DNA of 64,000 bases from Trileptium ribeirensis (taxonomy: Eukaryota > Nematoda > Enoplea > Enoplida > Thoracostomopsidae), in contig JASANE010028890.1 in the NCBI GenBank assembly GCA_030248225.1, forward strand, positions 1 to 64,000. Direction: 5' to 3'. Below, one piece after another: positions 46,032 through 59,600 of the stretch (position 1 is its first letter; each line of letters begins with the position of its first letter). A program made the translations under genes and the position numbers. The notes under the pieces were generated by a model. It had not been told where the DNA came from. It searched no databases and saw only the letters and a list, made by a program, of their open reading frames with translations.

Positions 46032-46423
46032 AGTAGAGGCCTGTAATAAAGGGTATTAAAATTTAGAGGGTTGGATTTACGGGGCAGCAAGCCTTCATGA
46101 CCATGCTGCGCTTACTATGTCACATTGTAAAATCGATATAGCGGGTGTTTTATCTGGTTTTATATATTTTTTGTTTTCTAAATAGAACAATTTAACGAAT
46201 TTACATCCAATCAGTGTTCCTAAATGCGGTATAAATACATGAAAATAAGCCATTTAACGGACGGGCTAAAAAGTGGCAGAAATTTAACACTAAACAAGCA
46301 GCATTGTCCGAAACCATCGCCTAATGTCGGCATATAGGTATATTACCTGCAGCCAGGTAGAACTTGGTCCTTGATTATTCGGAAATTCATGTTTATGTGA
46401 TAAAAGTATATAATTGCATACTA

Positions 46424-47328
46424 TAGAGGTGAGAACTTAGGCTCTGCAGCCTAGCTGGCCACGATGTCTGATGCGCCGAGCCAGAGCCTAGGGTCTGCCT
46501 GTAACTGCCGAGCCTAGTATATCATAGCTGCAGTCGGCCCCTAAAAGCTCTTCCAAAACAATCATAACTGCCTAAGCTGTAATCTTAAATTCTAACAGCA
46601 ACTATATAAAAGGGTGTCTCATAAATGCCCCAGCATGCCAAATATTCTAAAAGCGTTTTGGTATTCACGTACTCTTATATAATAAATTAAGTTTTTGGTG
46701 AGCAACACCATAAGGGCGAACTTGGACTTCTCCAAAATCTACACATTCTTCCAGTCGAAAAGACAGACTTCGAACCATGTTGGGCTCCTCCGAAATGCCT
46801 ATTTCAAAAACAATAGGGTTTGCCTTTGTATACTTGTCGCTATACTCCCCACAGAAATATGTCGGTAGGGTTTAGATCAGGAGAACGAGCAAGCCATTTC
46901 ACGGGGCATCGGCGGCCTAGCCAACTGTCAAGGAAGGTTTCGCCCACGGCACAGCGGCGCTTTGAGTTTGTGGGGCTATCAGACGTTTTGTTAGACGTAA
47001 ATATTTATAATTCGTTATAATTTCTGAAAGTATGACAGTTGTAAGTATATTATGTCAGTGTCACCAACAGATTCAAGTTGGGGCTTTACATATGGGACAT
47101 TATACATTTGCTTTGGTAGTTTATGTATAACGTTATGCGCTCCCTACTATTACTAAATCGCAGACTACAGTTATTAGGAGCGTAAGAGTTGAGCCGAACT
47201 CGGCTCTTCATTGGAAGAGTCGAGCCGGACACGGTTGATGAAGAGACGAGCCAGAGCCTATGATGTGACCGCTAGAGCCGAACAGGACCATCAGTTCACA
47301 GCGGGTCTAAGCTAAGGATGAACCCCTA
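46424..47328. mobile_element. Probable hAT-like element with GAGCC-rich subterminal repeats
   Basis: The left end tagaggtgagaacttagg and the reverse complement of the right end taggggttcatccttagc share a TAG-GGT start and a CTTAG block. Both sides are dense in gagccagagcc and gagccg words (46437-46530 and 47190-47285), typical of hAT subterminal repeats. No target duplication is evident, so the boundaries are estimates. A mariner-type transposase fragment lies inside. Confidence 0.4.
46580..46985 (-). pseudogene. Mariner/IS630-type transposase C-terminal fragment
   Basis: The minus strand reads ETFLDSWLGRRCPVKWLARS followed by PDLNPTDIFLWGV. This matches the FP..WIGR.GP..WP.RSPDL.P.DFFLWG signature around the last catalytic acidic residue of Tc1/mariner-superfamily transposases. 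After a frameshift, NMVRSLSFRLEECVDFGEVQ resembles the V...F..R...C....G.H tail. The gggcatttatgagacaccc sequence beyond the tail, near 46620, resembles family 3' ends. N-terminal and upstream catalytic parts are absent. Confidence 0.65.
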
Positions 47329-47329
47329 G

Positions 47330-49060
47330 TTTTCATGCGGTTGGACTTCCATATGCTTAAAAGTTTGCCCAGCTTTCAGTTATGTTTGCTAAAAGCTTTC
47401 CCAATGTTTGCAATTTGTGCTAGTTTTTACCAAATTTTCGTTTTGTCATACAAATTTTATATTAGCTTACTAGTTCATTTTTACCATAGTTTGCCAAAAA
47501 TTTTCCGCTCAGTTTCGACGTGTTCTAGGTCCGGTAAATGTTGCTTGAAGCGTGGAGGTGGTCCGACCCTCGGGGGCGGGTCCCTTTCCACCTACACGCC
47601 TCCGACGATACCCTCGTAAACCCGTTTGCGTCTGAACACATTTACGTTCGTGTGTGTGCCGTATAATTATGTCCATGACTTTATATATTACAATAGAAGC
47701 GTCATCTATTTATATAGTAAATGATGTATAGAATATTTTACTTTTGTTATATATAGTTTAACGCAATAATATAGGTTTTATTATACAGCTATGTCTTCAT
47801 TCATAACATGTATTCTTGGTGCCTGTAGTACCTCAAAAATCAAATATATTTTAAAAATATTTATGTCGTGTTTCTAGGTTGCTTTCCAACGCGGTGATAT
47901 AGAGAATACAAGTTAGATTAATTCCGAAAACGTCTGAACAACTAAAGTCGTCTCTTAACTGCGATACGATGTCTTTTAATGCCTATTTTGAATCATAAAT
48001 TGAGTTCTTTCATCTTTATGTCTTTGCGACCTCAAAATTATAGTTATCTTAAAAAATTTACATGTCATTATGTTTCTAAGATGATTTCCAATATGATGGA
48101 TATAAAGATTACTCCTCTTAATTTAAAAGAAGGCTGAACAGCTAAATTTACAGTTTGTGAACGTCATGCAATCCTATACTTTGTTCAGATATTACAAAAA
48201 TTGCTCTGTAACTCTAAACACGATAATTGATTGCGATGAAACTATAGTATTTTAACCACACTGGTGTAAATAATCTGTAGGTAGGTATTAAATGATATCC
48301 ATATTTTTTACAGGAGAATATTAATACGTTTTGGAATGAAAAGTTGTCCCTTAATTACACGCCTCTACGATATGTTGGACAAAAACTACAAAATAATAGG
48401 TACTATTAATATACAAGTTAAGAAGTATGTAAATTCATTAAGCAATAGAATGAATATTTTTAAAATGACGACAAATTTTTTCCTAAATTAGAGATGAGAA
48501 TTTCGGCAGGCTGCCCGCAGGCCGACGCCCGATTACAAACCTCTTTACCAGTCTCAATTTCCAACGCGCAGGGTCCGGCTGAAAAGCTTCGGTTTGTTCT
48601 CATGCCCAGTCAAAGGTCGAATGACTAGTACGTAGTGTGATAAACTTGGGTTCGTTTTAAGAATTCTTGTCGAACTCATTTAGCGTTTATTATATCAAGC
48701 GTGCCGACACTCGATTACTGGGCCGAGATTTTGCAGGTCCGTGCTGTGCAGCCCACGATTTGCAACAGGTTGGGCTAAAATATTGCAGCCAAAAATTATC
48801 GGCCTGTTCTTACCACTACTGCATAAAGAAAACTTTTCCTGTTTATAGAAGAATATTTTCCTATATAAGAATCGCTACTGAATATTTGTGATAAAATGGG
48901 CCACATGTATGTATATATTCAAGAAACTAGTATTCCCTTAGATTTACAGGTTCAAGCATACAAATAATCATAGGTTCTGAGTACGGTCATTACAATAAGT
49001 GGTAACATTGAAGATTGACAGCCCAAAACTGTGAGCTCGAAACGTAGCAGGTTCTTTTGC
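47330..49060. other. Intergenic sequence, nothing recognised
   Basis: Contains a low-complexity T-rich stretch with repeated gtttgc and ttttacca words (47350-47510) and otherwise AT-rich sequence. No supported gene. Confidence 0.3.
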
Positions 49061-49072
49061 TTATTTGTACAG

Positions 49073-49381
49073 GACGTTGACATTTGCAGCATGTTCGACC
49101 CTAACTACGTCCGATGAATCTCGTGCCAGTTCTCTAGAATTTTCGTGCCTCACAACGAAACTGCTTCAATGTATTTGGTTTAGAAAGAAAGATTTTAGTC
49201 CACTCGACGCTGGATCAGTGGAATTCTTCCAGTTTACTGCCACGCATCCAACGGTGGTCAACTTTGCTCACTATCGCCACTGCCTCAAAACCTCACATCC
49301 CGATACTCTGTCGTTCGCGATGCGCTGGATCCGAGCCGAGGCGTCTCTATACAATAAAATAAACGCGGTTCTCGCGTGAAA
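49073..49381 (+). other. Exon-like open frame of about 100 codons, unidentified
   Basis: Follows a reasonable acceptor (cttatttgtacag|) and ends in TGA. The composition differs from its AT-rich surroundings and residue use is protein-like: LEFSCLTTKLLQCIWFRKKD, then FSPLDAGSVEFFQF, then ANFAHYR-like NFAHYRHCLKTSHPDTLSFA and MRWIRAEASLYNKINAVL. It looks helical, as in the last exon of a larger alpha-helical protein. I do not recognise the family and found no upstream exon. It lies about 1.1 kb before the esterase start on the same strand. It may be a real last exon, a captured gene fragment or a fortuitous frame. Confidence 0.3.
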
Positions 49382-50461
49382 ACCCTCACCGTACACGCTC
49401 TTTTCAGTTGGTCGAATGGAAAACGGCTGACCGCCTATGTACCACAGCCTTTGAAAACAGACGCAGTAGTGGTTTTGGGGATCGGTAGGTGAGACTTATA
49501 TCCTGCAGGACTACTGGCTTCGATGTGGCACTCTAATGCTGGATACTGGTTTTCTGTCCTGTCCTTTGTGATTCAAGGTTGTAACGTGACAAAATTTCAT
49601 ATTGGACGCGGCTTATACCTTCTTCGATTATGACAGCTTACACATGTTCCTTAAGAGCATCTTAAAAAATTTTAAGCGTAAAAATATAAATACACATCAT
49701 CGGACAGGCTGCTGACAAAATTTAACTCTTATAATAATGCCACGTCTGACATTGGTTAGGTTCGCTATTTGAATGCTTGCCGAAAACAGCTTCTTTTTAT
49801 GAGATACATCACGCACATGATAAAATTATCAATTTTTGTAAATCGTGTGCTCAAATTCATTACAATGAAGGGTTGCATGAAGAGAGTAATTCTGCGTCGT
49901 AGTTGATCATCGGCTTCTGTTTACTGATTCTTTGGCACAGTATTAGCGAAGGGAGGCATGGTTAATGGTATGCTGTCATAATTCACCAAACGGAATTGCG
50001 TGCCTATTAAAATTATAAATAGCTGACTGATTTCACACCCGAGAGTTCTAATAAATTAGGCACTACCGTCAGCAGACTTGTGTCGCCCAAATAAACGTCA
50101 TTTTAATCAGATGCTATTTTTGACTTGTGCATATATTAGTTATAGAAACATTATTGCTCGCTTGGTGCAAAACAAAAATCATTTGCTGCTTGTGCAATTT
50201 TCGTTAACCGACTGTTTGTTTAAACAGTCCAACAGTACTGTTTATTCGTTCAGATTCAGCGCTAAAACAAGTTTATTATCTTTTATGTACATTTTGCAAT
50301 TTACTAATAATGTGTAACATTCTAATAACATATAGCTGCGACCCTATTATATATATATGATAAGCTATTACTGGCATATATTGAAGTATTTGTCTTTCCG
50401 TAGCAAACAAAACTTACGAAATACTACTGTTTGCATGATTTCATAGCTTATTGATGTCAAA

Positions 50462-50650
50462 ATGGTGCTTGGCATTGGAAACGATAGGACTAAGCTAACT
50501 AGTTTTTTATCTGTAACAGTTATTATTTGCATAGTTTCACCAACAAAATCTTATGGAATCGATGACAAGCCTGAAGTTTATACAACGAATGGAATTGTTG
50601 TCGGTCGTTTAATTTCAACGCCGAATGACTGGCAGGGCTACGCGTTCCAG
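50462..50650 (+). CDS. Esterase exon 1 (signal peptide)
   Basis: 63 codons ending GCGTTCCAG|gttggg, phase 0. The leader has two basic residues before LTSFLSVTVIICIV and a likely cleavage near residues 30-33. The mature part begins with the family V.T..G.V.G strand. A TATA-like run (tatatatatatga, near 50347) lies about 110 bases upstream of the ATG; its use as a promoter is a guess. Confidence 0.85.
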
Positions 50651-53600
50651 GTTGGGCAGAAAATTATTTATTTTAGTTACCTGTTGAGCAAATTTAAAAG
50701 ACTTTAAAAATAAGAATGGATAATATTGAACAGCATGGCATCTAAATTCGTCTTGCTTCAATGCGGCCAGAAGACTAAGCTTTTTCTTCTGACTGACGCT
50801 GTCCAATGCGGAATTGCTTTACACAAATACCATTCACAACGAAGAATTTACGCGATTTTTTTTATTTATACATAGCTTAAATCATAAATATCCATAAAGT
50901 GTTAAACAGGTTACACCCTAAAGGACGCAGTTTTGCTAAACCATTTTTACCACCGCTTGTGAGGCCGCACCCCCCTCCCTCACCGCACTTAGTTAAATTG
51001 GGCAAAAATTTTTCGTGGAAAATGATTAGCTTCTAACCATAAAAATTTTGAGTTTGCTCCCTAGAGTAACACGTTCCCCTTTTCATTGTGCATCTAAACC
51101 CTAAGCCAGCGTACTTTGATTATTTAATCTTTAAATCAATTGCCGAGGGTATACGACACATTCCTAGCTACTACATTTTTTATTTACAGTGTCGTACAGC
51201 CCTTAGCTACCAATTTGCCTCGAATTAACATTAATGGACACCGTGTGTAGCTAATGCGGTTTATTAGTCAACTGTGCTGTGTAGTTTTTTTTAATTCTCG
51301 ATATTATATCTAGGCCATATGAACGTTGATGAAGTAATGTCCCACACTGCTAATAAAACTGAAAGAAGACACCGTGTACTTGACACTGTCGAGAAGTGTC
51401 CATACCATTAGCTAGCTACCCTTAAATTATTATAAAAAACATTGGGTGTCTAAGATACCCTGTTGTCGAAGGTGTGCCTGACACTGTGTGGTGTACATAG
51501 GTTCCAAACGTTGGGGATATTATAAAATGAATGCCGTATAATTTTTACTTATGGGCGAGGAAATGCTCGTAACCAACGTTATTCGCACATTTGTGCACGT
51601 AACTTCAAAGGTACGCATTAGAAGTCGTGCTTAGAATTTAAACTGTGAATATGAATGTGTGCGTAACTTTCTTACTACGTGCACCATTTTGTTCTTATCT
51701 TGTTGTTTACGCGAAACAAAGTGGGCATAATCGTAAACTAGGAGCACATAAAAGCCCGGAACTTACAATGCGTCGTTCAAGTTAATTTGTACGTAGCAAC
51801 TGCATACCGTAGACAGTATGGTTACTACGAACGTACGTAAATCGATTTGAGTGCAATGGAAATGTCAAATGCATTCTTTGTTATGTACAGTAAGTGCAAC
51901 ATTAACAACCATTGCTCCTATCTGTATTGAAAATTACAATCTCACCGTGTGTTTGATTTGACTGCAAGTGCAATGAGTCAGGAGTTTACATCCACGAGTG
52001 CAATAGCTATCATCGTTGCTCGTGAAATATTTATTGTAAATTCCAATCTGCGACATGGTTGTCGTCAATGCATTCTGAGTGTAACTGCTTTTTTATTCCC
52101 ACAAGCAGCAACAGTTCAACAGTAATGGTTGCCACTAATTCCTGACATGGGTGTAGTACTGTTTACAAAGTGTTGTTGCTGGCTAGGGACTTTCTAATCA
52201 TTTTGCAAAAAGTTAACAGTCGTCACTATTTTTCCGCGCGGAACGATGCCGTTCACCCATCACATCTAATGTTTAACTTACTCACGCAATAATTTGTGAA
52301 CTTTAAACTATCGATTTGGTGTTTAGTTATTAAAACGTGGAGACTTTTTGACACAACGTTTAACTCCGACATCAATTGTTTTCAATTTGTCCATTTGAAT
52401 TGCAATTGGTTTATCGTGCAATTGGTTCCTTCAGTGCGTAGGACCAAAATTTGCCCTAACTGCGCGCATTATTCTGAGAAATGCGCATAACATATACTCT
52501 ATTATGTACCGTTTGTTGTTTACCCAGTTCAGCAATAAAGTTACCATCCCGTTTTGAGCTTTTACGGCAAAATGTTAAAGTGGGCGTTATACCATAGCAA
52601 AGCATATCTTAAAAATGGCCATCGATGACAGGTTATTATTCGTTGTAAGCGGTTCCCAACCAACATAATTAATAGCAAAATGTAGTTTTCCATTTATTAC
52701 TGAATAAATTTATCGAGGTTTGTTGTAAGACAGAATATTGAGATGTCTAGCTAAAACAAGCAATACTAAAACACAATTGTTATTGCAACACGTACTGCTC
52801 GAAAATGTAACTGGCTTAATTTTCTCAATTTTTACCATTGAATGCATTTATGGAATGGCGCATACAAGTAAAATTATCTGTTGCTCCCTTTGTTTGCATG
52901 CAGGAGTTGAAACCAACTACCATATTTCTGCCTAAAGGCAGTTCGGCAAGAAGGTGTTATTGTCTATAACCTAGCCAGGGGTAAAAGGATAAAAAACATT
53001 TTCTGCAATATATGTGGTATAAATCAACATACCTGTGTGAAAATGATTTAGATCGAATAACCTCTTTATACGACAACCATCATTACTATCGCTATTATAG
53101 TGTGAAAACTGCATAGTTTCTACCAACACCTTGCAGATTGAGTTGTTGTTACTTATAACTTGATCTGCGTATAACCTAAGAATTGGTACTTGTTGGTTCA
53201 AACGTTCATAGCACATGTACCATTTTAGAATGCTTACAGAATAAATTTCACAACTACAACACTAAGGTAAAAAAGAAAAATCCTGTAAATGTGAAATTTA
53301 GTGTAAATTTTGCTGTCATCATCTTTCTATTTACTTAATTCTTGCTTGAGTTAAAATAAATATGTATGGTACATATGCCATATGCAGAAATACGTCTGCA
53401 GTTGTTAACTTTAGTCATGGTCCCACCCTTCACCACCGGGCGAAACCCTACTTCTTAATTCCAAAATCACATATATTTTGTTTTTAGTCTTTCAATCAAT
53501 CGTTATATGTGCCAAAAATTTTCAATACAGCTGCTGCATGCTTCCAGTGATTTGTCGTAAAACACATTATATAATATTAAAAAAATCGTACTTATAACTA

Positions 53601-56600
53601 ACTGCATTTAACAAATTACAGAATATTCCAGAATTACTTTGCATAAACGAGTATCGCAAACATTTATAAATTTAGTGGCGTTGTTAACCCAACGGTCCCA
53701 CCGCAGATATCTAGTTACTGCGCTTAAAGCAACACCTATGGGATAAGTACTAATTGTTATAACAAAATTTGTCGCAAATCTGTACAGATTCACTGTATTG
53801 TGCTGTCGTTGCGTAATTTTAATAAATCCATTATCATACTCGCGAGATCGAGTCCAAAATTTCATCTTTTCCTCGGCCCGTGACTTACAGCTGCCGACGC
53901 GACTGGGCAGCTGGCTGAATCAGTTCTATTCAGCTCAGGTGGAAACTGTGAACTCCATTGTACTGCGGTGTCATTCGACTCCAATCATCGAGGCTGTTCA
54001 AAAATGTTGATTAACGCAATATTCATGATATTTTTTCCTTTCAGTCCGGCAATCGAATTATCTCGGACAAGAGATTTTCGAAAAATAATCATTCTCAATA
54101 AGTGTAAATTATATGAAGTTCGAGCCTTACTGCTGATCTGTTCACACCGGGCTGAACACTTGTTACCAAATTATTACCTGTAGGTAGTTTCGCAAAAACG
54201 CTCATAACTTGTTTATCCATGCACATATCGAGCTGATTGGTTTCGATTCGCTCATACTCTAAAAATTGGGAGTTAGAATTTGATTCCCGGTTGAATGCCG
54301 GTCCTTTCCTGGCTCTTCAAAATATGAGTCAAATTTTCGTTCAGCCCGAGCTAATATTATTTGACTCAGAATAAGCCTGGTTCCACTCATTCTAAGTGAG
54401 TCGCGGCTCAGAGTGTGCGTATCTTACTTATTTGCTAAGTAGGATAAAAGACTGGCACAATTAAGTCAAATATGACGCAGTGGTTTTACAGTAAAGAAGT
54501 GCATATTATAAATCTATTCAGTTATCGACAAAAAATTTTGACAATTGTTGGTACTGGGGTCGGACCTTTGGTAATACTAAAAAAATTGCAAAAAAATGTG
54601 ATGGATATAAACACAAACAGATATTTTTGAGTCGCGCGGTGGGCTAGGTGTAATAGTGCCAAATTTAACGGTGTATTTAAAAATTTGATGGTTTTTGGTA
54701 AAGATATTAAAAAGAAAGTACCCGGTTAATATCTTAATATATTAAATCTTACAGTCACTGCCTATATTTGGGCCATGTCTGATTTGCAGTTTCAAAGAAC
54801 AGAATTTTATAATTGTGTATATACTACTATATATAGCAATGACTGGCGCTAGCGGAGCTTTAACTTGTGTTCCTCCAGAGTGCTGGTATCAGTGCTGAGC
54901 GTTGTATCTCGGTACATAGCAAGGAGGATATGCGTGTTCCGGCTAAACAGGAGCTATATTCAGCCTAGGGAAACGCTGGTGAACCATGAGTAGTCCAACT
55001 CATGGGTTTATAAGATACCAGCTATGCCTCGGTGGCAAGTGGTTAGCGAAGGGAGACCGTAGGCGCCTAAAATTTTACATAACCGTTTGTGGGTGACGAA
55101 CCACGAGCAAAAGTCACCAGTCGCGGGTAAATCATAAACTACATCTACGGTGCTGCCTGGTTCACAGAACACAAAATTGATGTCATTTGCGGGACCTGCG
55201 GAGTAACGGTTTGCGCAGTATCTGTCACTCCCACCATGAAAACCGGACGGGACCTATCAGGAACTGCCAGTGGTGTTGTCTGGAGCCTGTACTATCGAAG
55301 CTGGAATCTAGGTGGCCCTGTCAAATCCGGGAAAACAAAACCAACATGATTCGGTTCCATAACAATTGCAACGCTGCTAAGCTGATGACGCGCGTTGTCT
55401 CTCTAATGGTAAACCGAGTGTGACAAGTCGTCTTTACGAGGGCGATACGCCCGCCAAGCTAACCAGAATATGCTTACGACCAGCAGAAAACTAGTACGAT
55501 CAGCCTGCTGATATGTGCGTACACTATTCAAACTTTAGCTATGAGGAGCTAATGGTTGATTCTTTGCAGTCCCTTACGCTGGAGATCGCAAATATATGTG
55601 AAGACAAATTACCAGAGCACGTAGCGTAGGTTTGTGCTATCGCACCAAATCCGTCAGAGTAGTATAGGCTAGGACCAAATAAGCTGAGATGAGCTGGAGA
55701 TAAATCCAGCGTTGCGCGGATTCGATTTACGTACCAAGCCAGTTAACACTTCTGTGTTTTAGTGGTCCAACAGTGGACTCTCAGAGCGATTCTACGACCA
55801 ACTGCGCGAAGCCACAAACCAGTCTTCGTCAGCCGACTTGGAAATAGTATCAGGAGACTTCAATACCAAAATCGGTTTCCGCATTGGGAGCGAGACGACT
55901 GTCTTCAAGTCGGATTTGGAACTTTTAACGACAACGGCAGCACACTGGCATCACGCGCCGAAATTAGTCAGCTTTTTGTGGCCAGCACAAACTAAAGCAT
56001 CTTGAGACCTAGGTTGCCCCTAATAAGGTGTATCACAATCAGATCGGCCACCGAGTAATATTCCGGCGGCGGAAGTGTGCTGTTATAAATTTTGGAAGCT
56101 ACTGGGGTATACGCTGCCAACCCATCACGCTCTACTAGCACCTAGCGTCAAAAATAAACTTGCGACCAACCAAAATCAATATCACATGCAGCCGTACGTA
56201 GATGCTGAAAGGCTTTCAATATCATCAGTCAACAACCACTTCCAAATTCGCCTAGCCTATCGTTTTCACGCGTTAGCAGGCGAACAGTTTCATGAAGTTG
56301 ACAACGCTTGGTAACACGTTACTAAAGCCACACTGTCAGAGGCACAGATAACTGCAAAGCCTCCTGCCAAGCTAAAGTCACGCTGGATCACCGCCGAAAA
56401 GGCAGGCTGGCGTTTTTTTCCTTTAAACACAGTACCGCCAATCGTCTTCTACAAATTCAGTCCTAATACAGTCTCTGGATGTCTCTCTGAAACCGTATAA
56501 AGAGGCTTACTCGAAGACTGTCGCTAGCGATCTGGAACAACATAGAAGGGTGACTGACTGCAAAAATTGGACCAATTGGTAAGATTCGAACCTTGGACGA

Positions 56601-59600
56601 TCAAAAATAGCTAGTGATATGATTAGGGATGGCGCGGGGCGAAGGACAATCAATATGAGGTACAGAAATACAGGTGGAGATAACGCATACAACAACTACT
56701 TAATACAGAATTTCCAAGAATCACAATCTGAGGACGAGCTACCGACAGATCGGTGGTACGATGATCCCGAAGATCACTCCCGACAAATGTCAATGCACGA
56801 AATTAAAAATGTAATCCAATCACTGCTCATCGGAAAGGTTGTTATACTAGATGGGATTCTGTCAGAGATACTGAAATGCGATGGCGGCGCAGTAATAGAG
56901 CCATTACAACGACTGTTTGGCGTTAATATGGCAGCCGATCAAAATTCTGAAAGCCTGGCGAACAGCTGTTATAATCCCGTTATTCTAGAAAGGGGAACGC
57001 ACGAAATGCAAATAATACCAAGGTATATATATTACTTTTAAGCTTTGGCTTTAAAGTGCTAGAAGCAATGATCATGAACAATTTCAAGTCAGCGAGCTAC
57101 AGCTTGACGAAGAGGCATCAAGGGCTTCGGGCCAAGTAAAGGCTGTATACGTCAAACACCGGCACAGCGACTACTGCTACAGCACCTATACGGGTATTGT
57201 AAATTAACAATACGTTCTATTGTAAATTTTGTTGATTTTAAAGCAGCATTAATTCAGTAGACAGATGCAGTCGTTTAAGCATTATTGAAGGCGGCGGCAT
57301 GACCTGTCAACTACTTGACTTTTTAAATCAAACGGTCGCAGTCTAGCAGCGTAGTCCGAAACCTACATACTTAATTATCGCCATTTGAAATCAAAGCACG
57401 GGTGCGACAAGGATGAATAATTTCATATTTTTCAATTACGCTGTTACTGGTTATTGAATACAAACACCTAGAGGAGGCACCGGTGGGAGTACACCAGCGT
57501 TTGGACTCAGCCTCAAAGACATATCTCGACTACGTGGATGACATCGGACTGCTAGCATAGTGGAAGCTGAAATGCAAGCATAAATTTATTGCCTACACAA
57601 GCATTGCACTGTGGGCCTTAAGATAGGCATGATAAAAACAAAGGCCAAAACGATGATGCTTTAAAAATCACCACGACAGAAACAAAGATGCTATCGCGCC
57701 TATGCCCAGCTGCTGCCCACATTTCTGGGGAGAGTACAATCTTGGCTAACGTTGACAGCTTCAGTTAACTAGGCTCTACTCTATATGGGTCTGGCTGTTG
57801 CGACAAGGGCATTCTAATATGATTGCGGCGGCCGCGAATGAGTTTTCTAACCTAAAGAAACTATGCGTAGCAGTGCGATTAAGCTCATAGTCTTAGATTC
57901 GTGCGTCATCCCCGTTCTACCTCTACGGTGCTCAGACTTTCGACTAGCCAATAGGATATTGCAGGCTGGTGCGAGACCGATCTGGAGAAGACCACGAGGA
58001 CAAGCCTTTACAACCTGGTTGTGTGGTGTGCGGACGGAAATGGAGCAGCGACTCAGCAAAAGCCCATTGAGATCGTGGAGACGAGACTTCATGTAGGTAT
58101 TGGTCAAGCATGCAGTGGATGGTCATCAATGGAGATCTCGACTCAAATGGTTCTGCCACACTGCACATCATTAGGGGCAGGTGAATATATATGAATAACA
58201 ACTTCTGGGGTGCTGGAGTACCATGAAACAAATGCAAACTACCAAAAAATCCCTCAATTTTTAAACTTATCCACATAAGCAACAACACCAGATATCTGCA
58301 CCTGCCCTGGAGGAAGAGAGATCGTTCTGTGTAAACGGTTTGTTCTAAAAAACGAAGCCAGTGTTCGAAGATTTTTATTCTCGAATAAATGAAACGTAAA
58401 CCACCCTACATTACCTCACAGGAGTAGCTTTGACCATGAGTTTTAACTACGGTTAATTATGAGAACGTTAACACGGCATCTCTGTGCGAGACAAGTAGTC
58501 CTCAGCGCGCCCAATTGAAATATTTTAGCAACATTCCTCATCGGTTCGTGAATGGTAGGACGTGCAACAAGATTTCGCGTATTATTTGGTATATTTTTTA
58601 AACTCTTGTTATTTAATACTACTAAATCTGCTTGTTAATTTTTTATTAAAACATTGAAATTTTGATTTCTGATTTTGCACATTTTGTGCCGTACCTTAGA
58701 GTGCCTATGTCAATTTATATATGCTCTTTAGATTTCTCCCATCATGCCAACAGCGTATGAGCATGATCATCTTTGAGTTAACTAATTACAGTGCTGAACC
58801 TAATTTTTTACCGAACGTCTGCAAATATTTAGGGTAAATCCAGCGGTAATAACATTATGCATCGTATTCTAGTTTTTAGGGAATTCCATATGCTGAAGCG
58901 CCAATTGGCAAACGTCGATTTCAGCCGGCGGTTCCGAAACATGCATGGCGGGAGCCAATAGTTGCTAATGCCAGTGGACCTGGTTGCGTTGGTCTTTTAG
59001 TACATCACGAAATACCTTATAATGAAGATTGTCTTAGTCTCGATGTGTATACGCCTGTACAGAACTTGTCTTCTGGTAAGAAATTGATCTGGCCCTGCTT
59101 GTAAATTACGGCACGGCTTCTAAATTACTAAATATTTCAGATATATACTTAAATAGCCGAAAAGATGTGATTTGTAAATTTTAGTGTTTCGAGCACAAAA
59201 TTCCATATATAAATAAATTGTCAAAGCACGAGGTTCACCAAACGTTACGAATACAATGTTGCTTAGTTTGACTGCATATAATATCAAAGCTGGAAAAACA
59301 TTTGATAAACCGTTAACAATTTATAATTATTAATATCAACTAATATCCAAACCCAATGTGTTTGATACGTTTATATTCGCCGCAGAAAGGGAAGCCAGCA
59401 TAATTAAGGATCACCATTACGTAAATTATGAACGCTTATAAATATGCATACCAGGTGATAACATCCCAGGTCTCACAATCATGTGGTCGCGTATGATAGC
59501 CCTCCAGTGTGCATAATCTTATTGAGCAAGAGACTAACGCTATGTTGCTCTAGAGTACCCCCGGTAAAATGGGTACAAGCATACTGGCAACGTTCAGAGT

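Noticed and set aside
53608..53865. 85-codon minus-strand frame
   Set aside because: Protein-like in places, but without start context, splice partners or a known motif.
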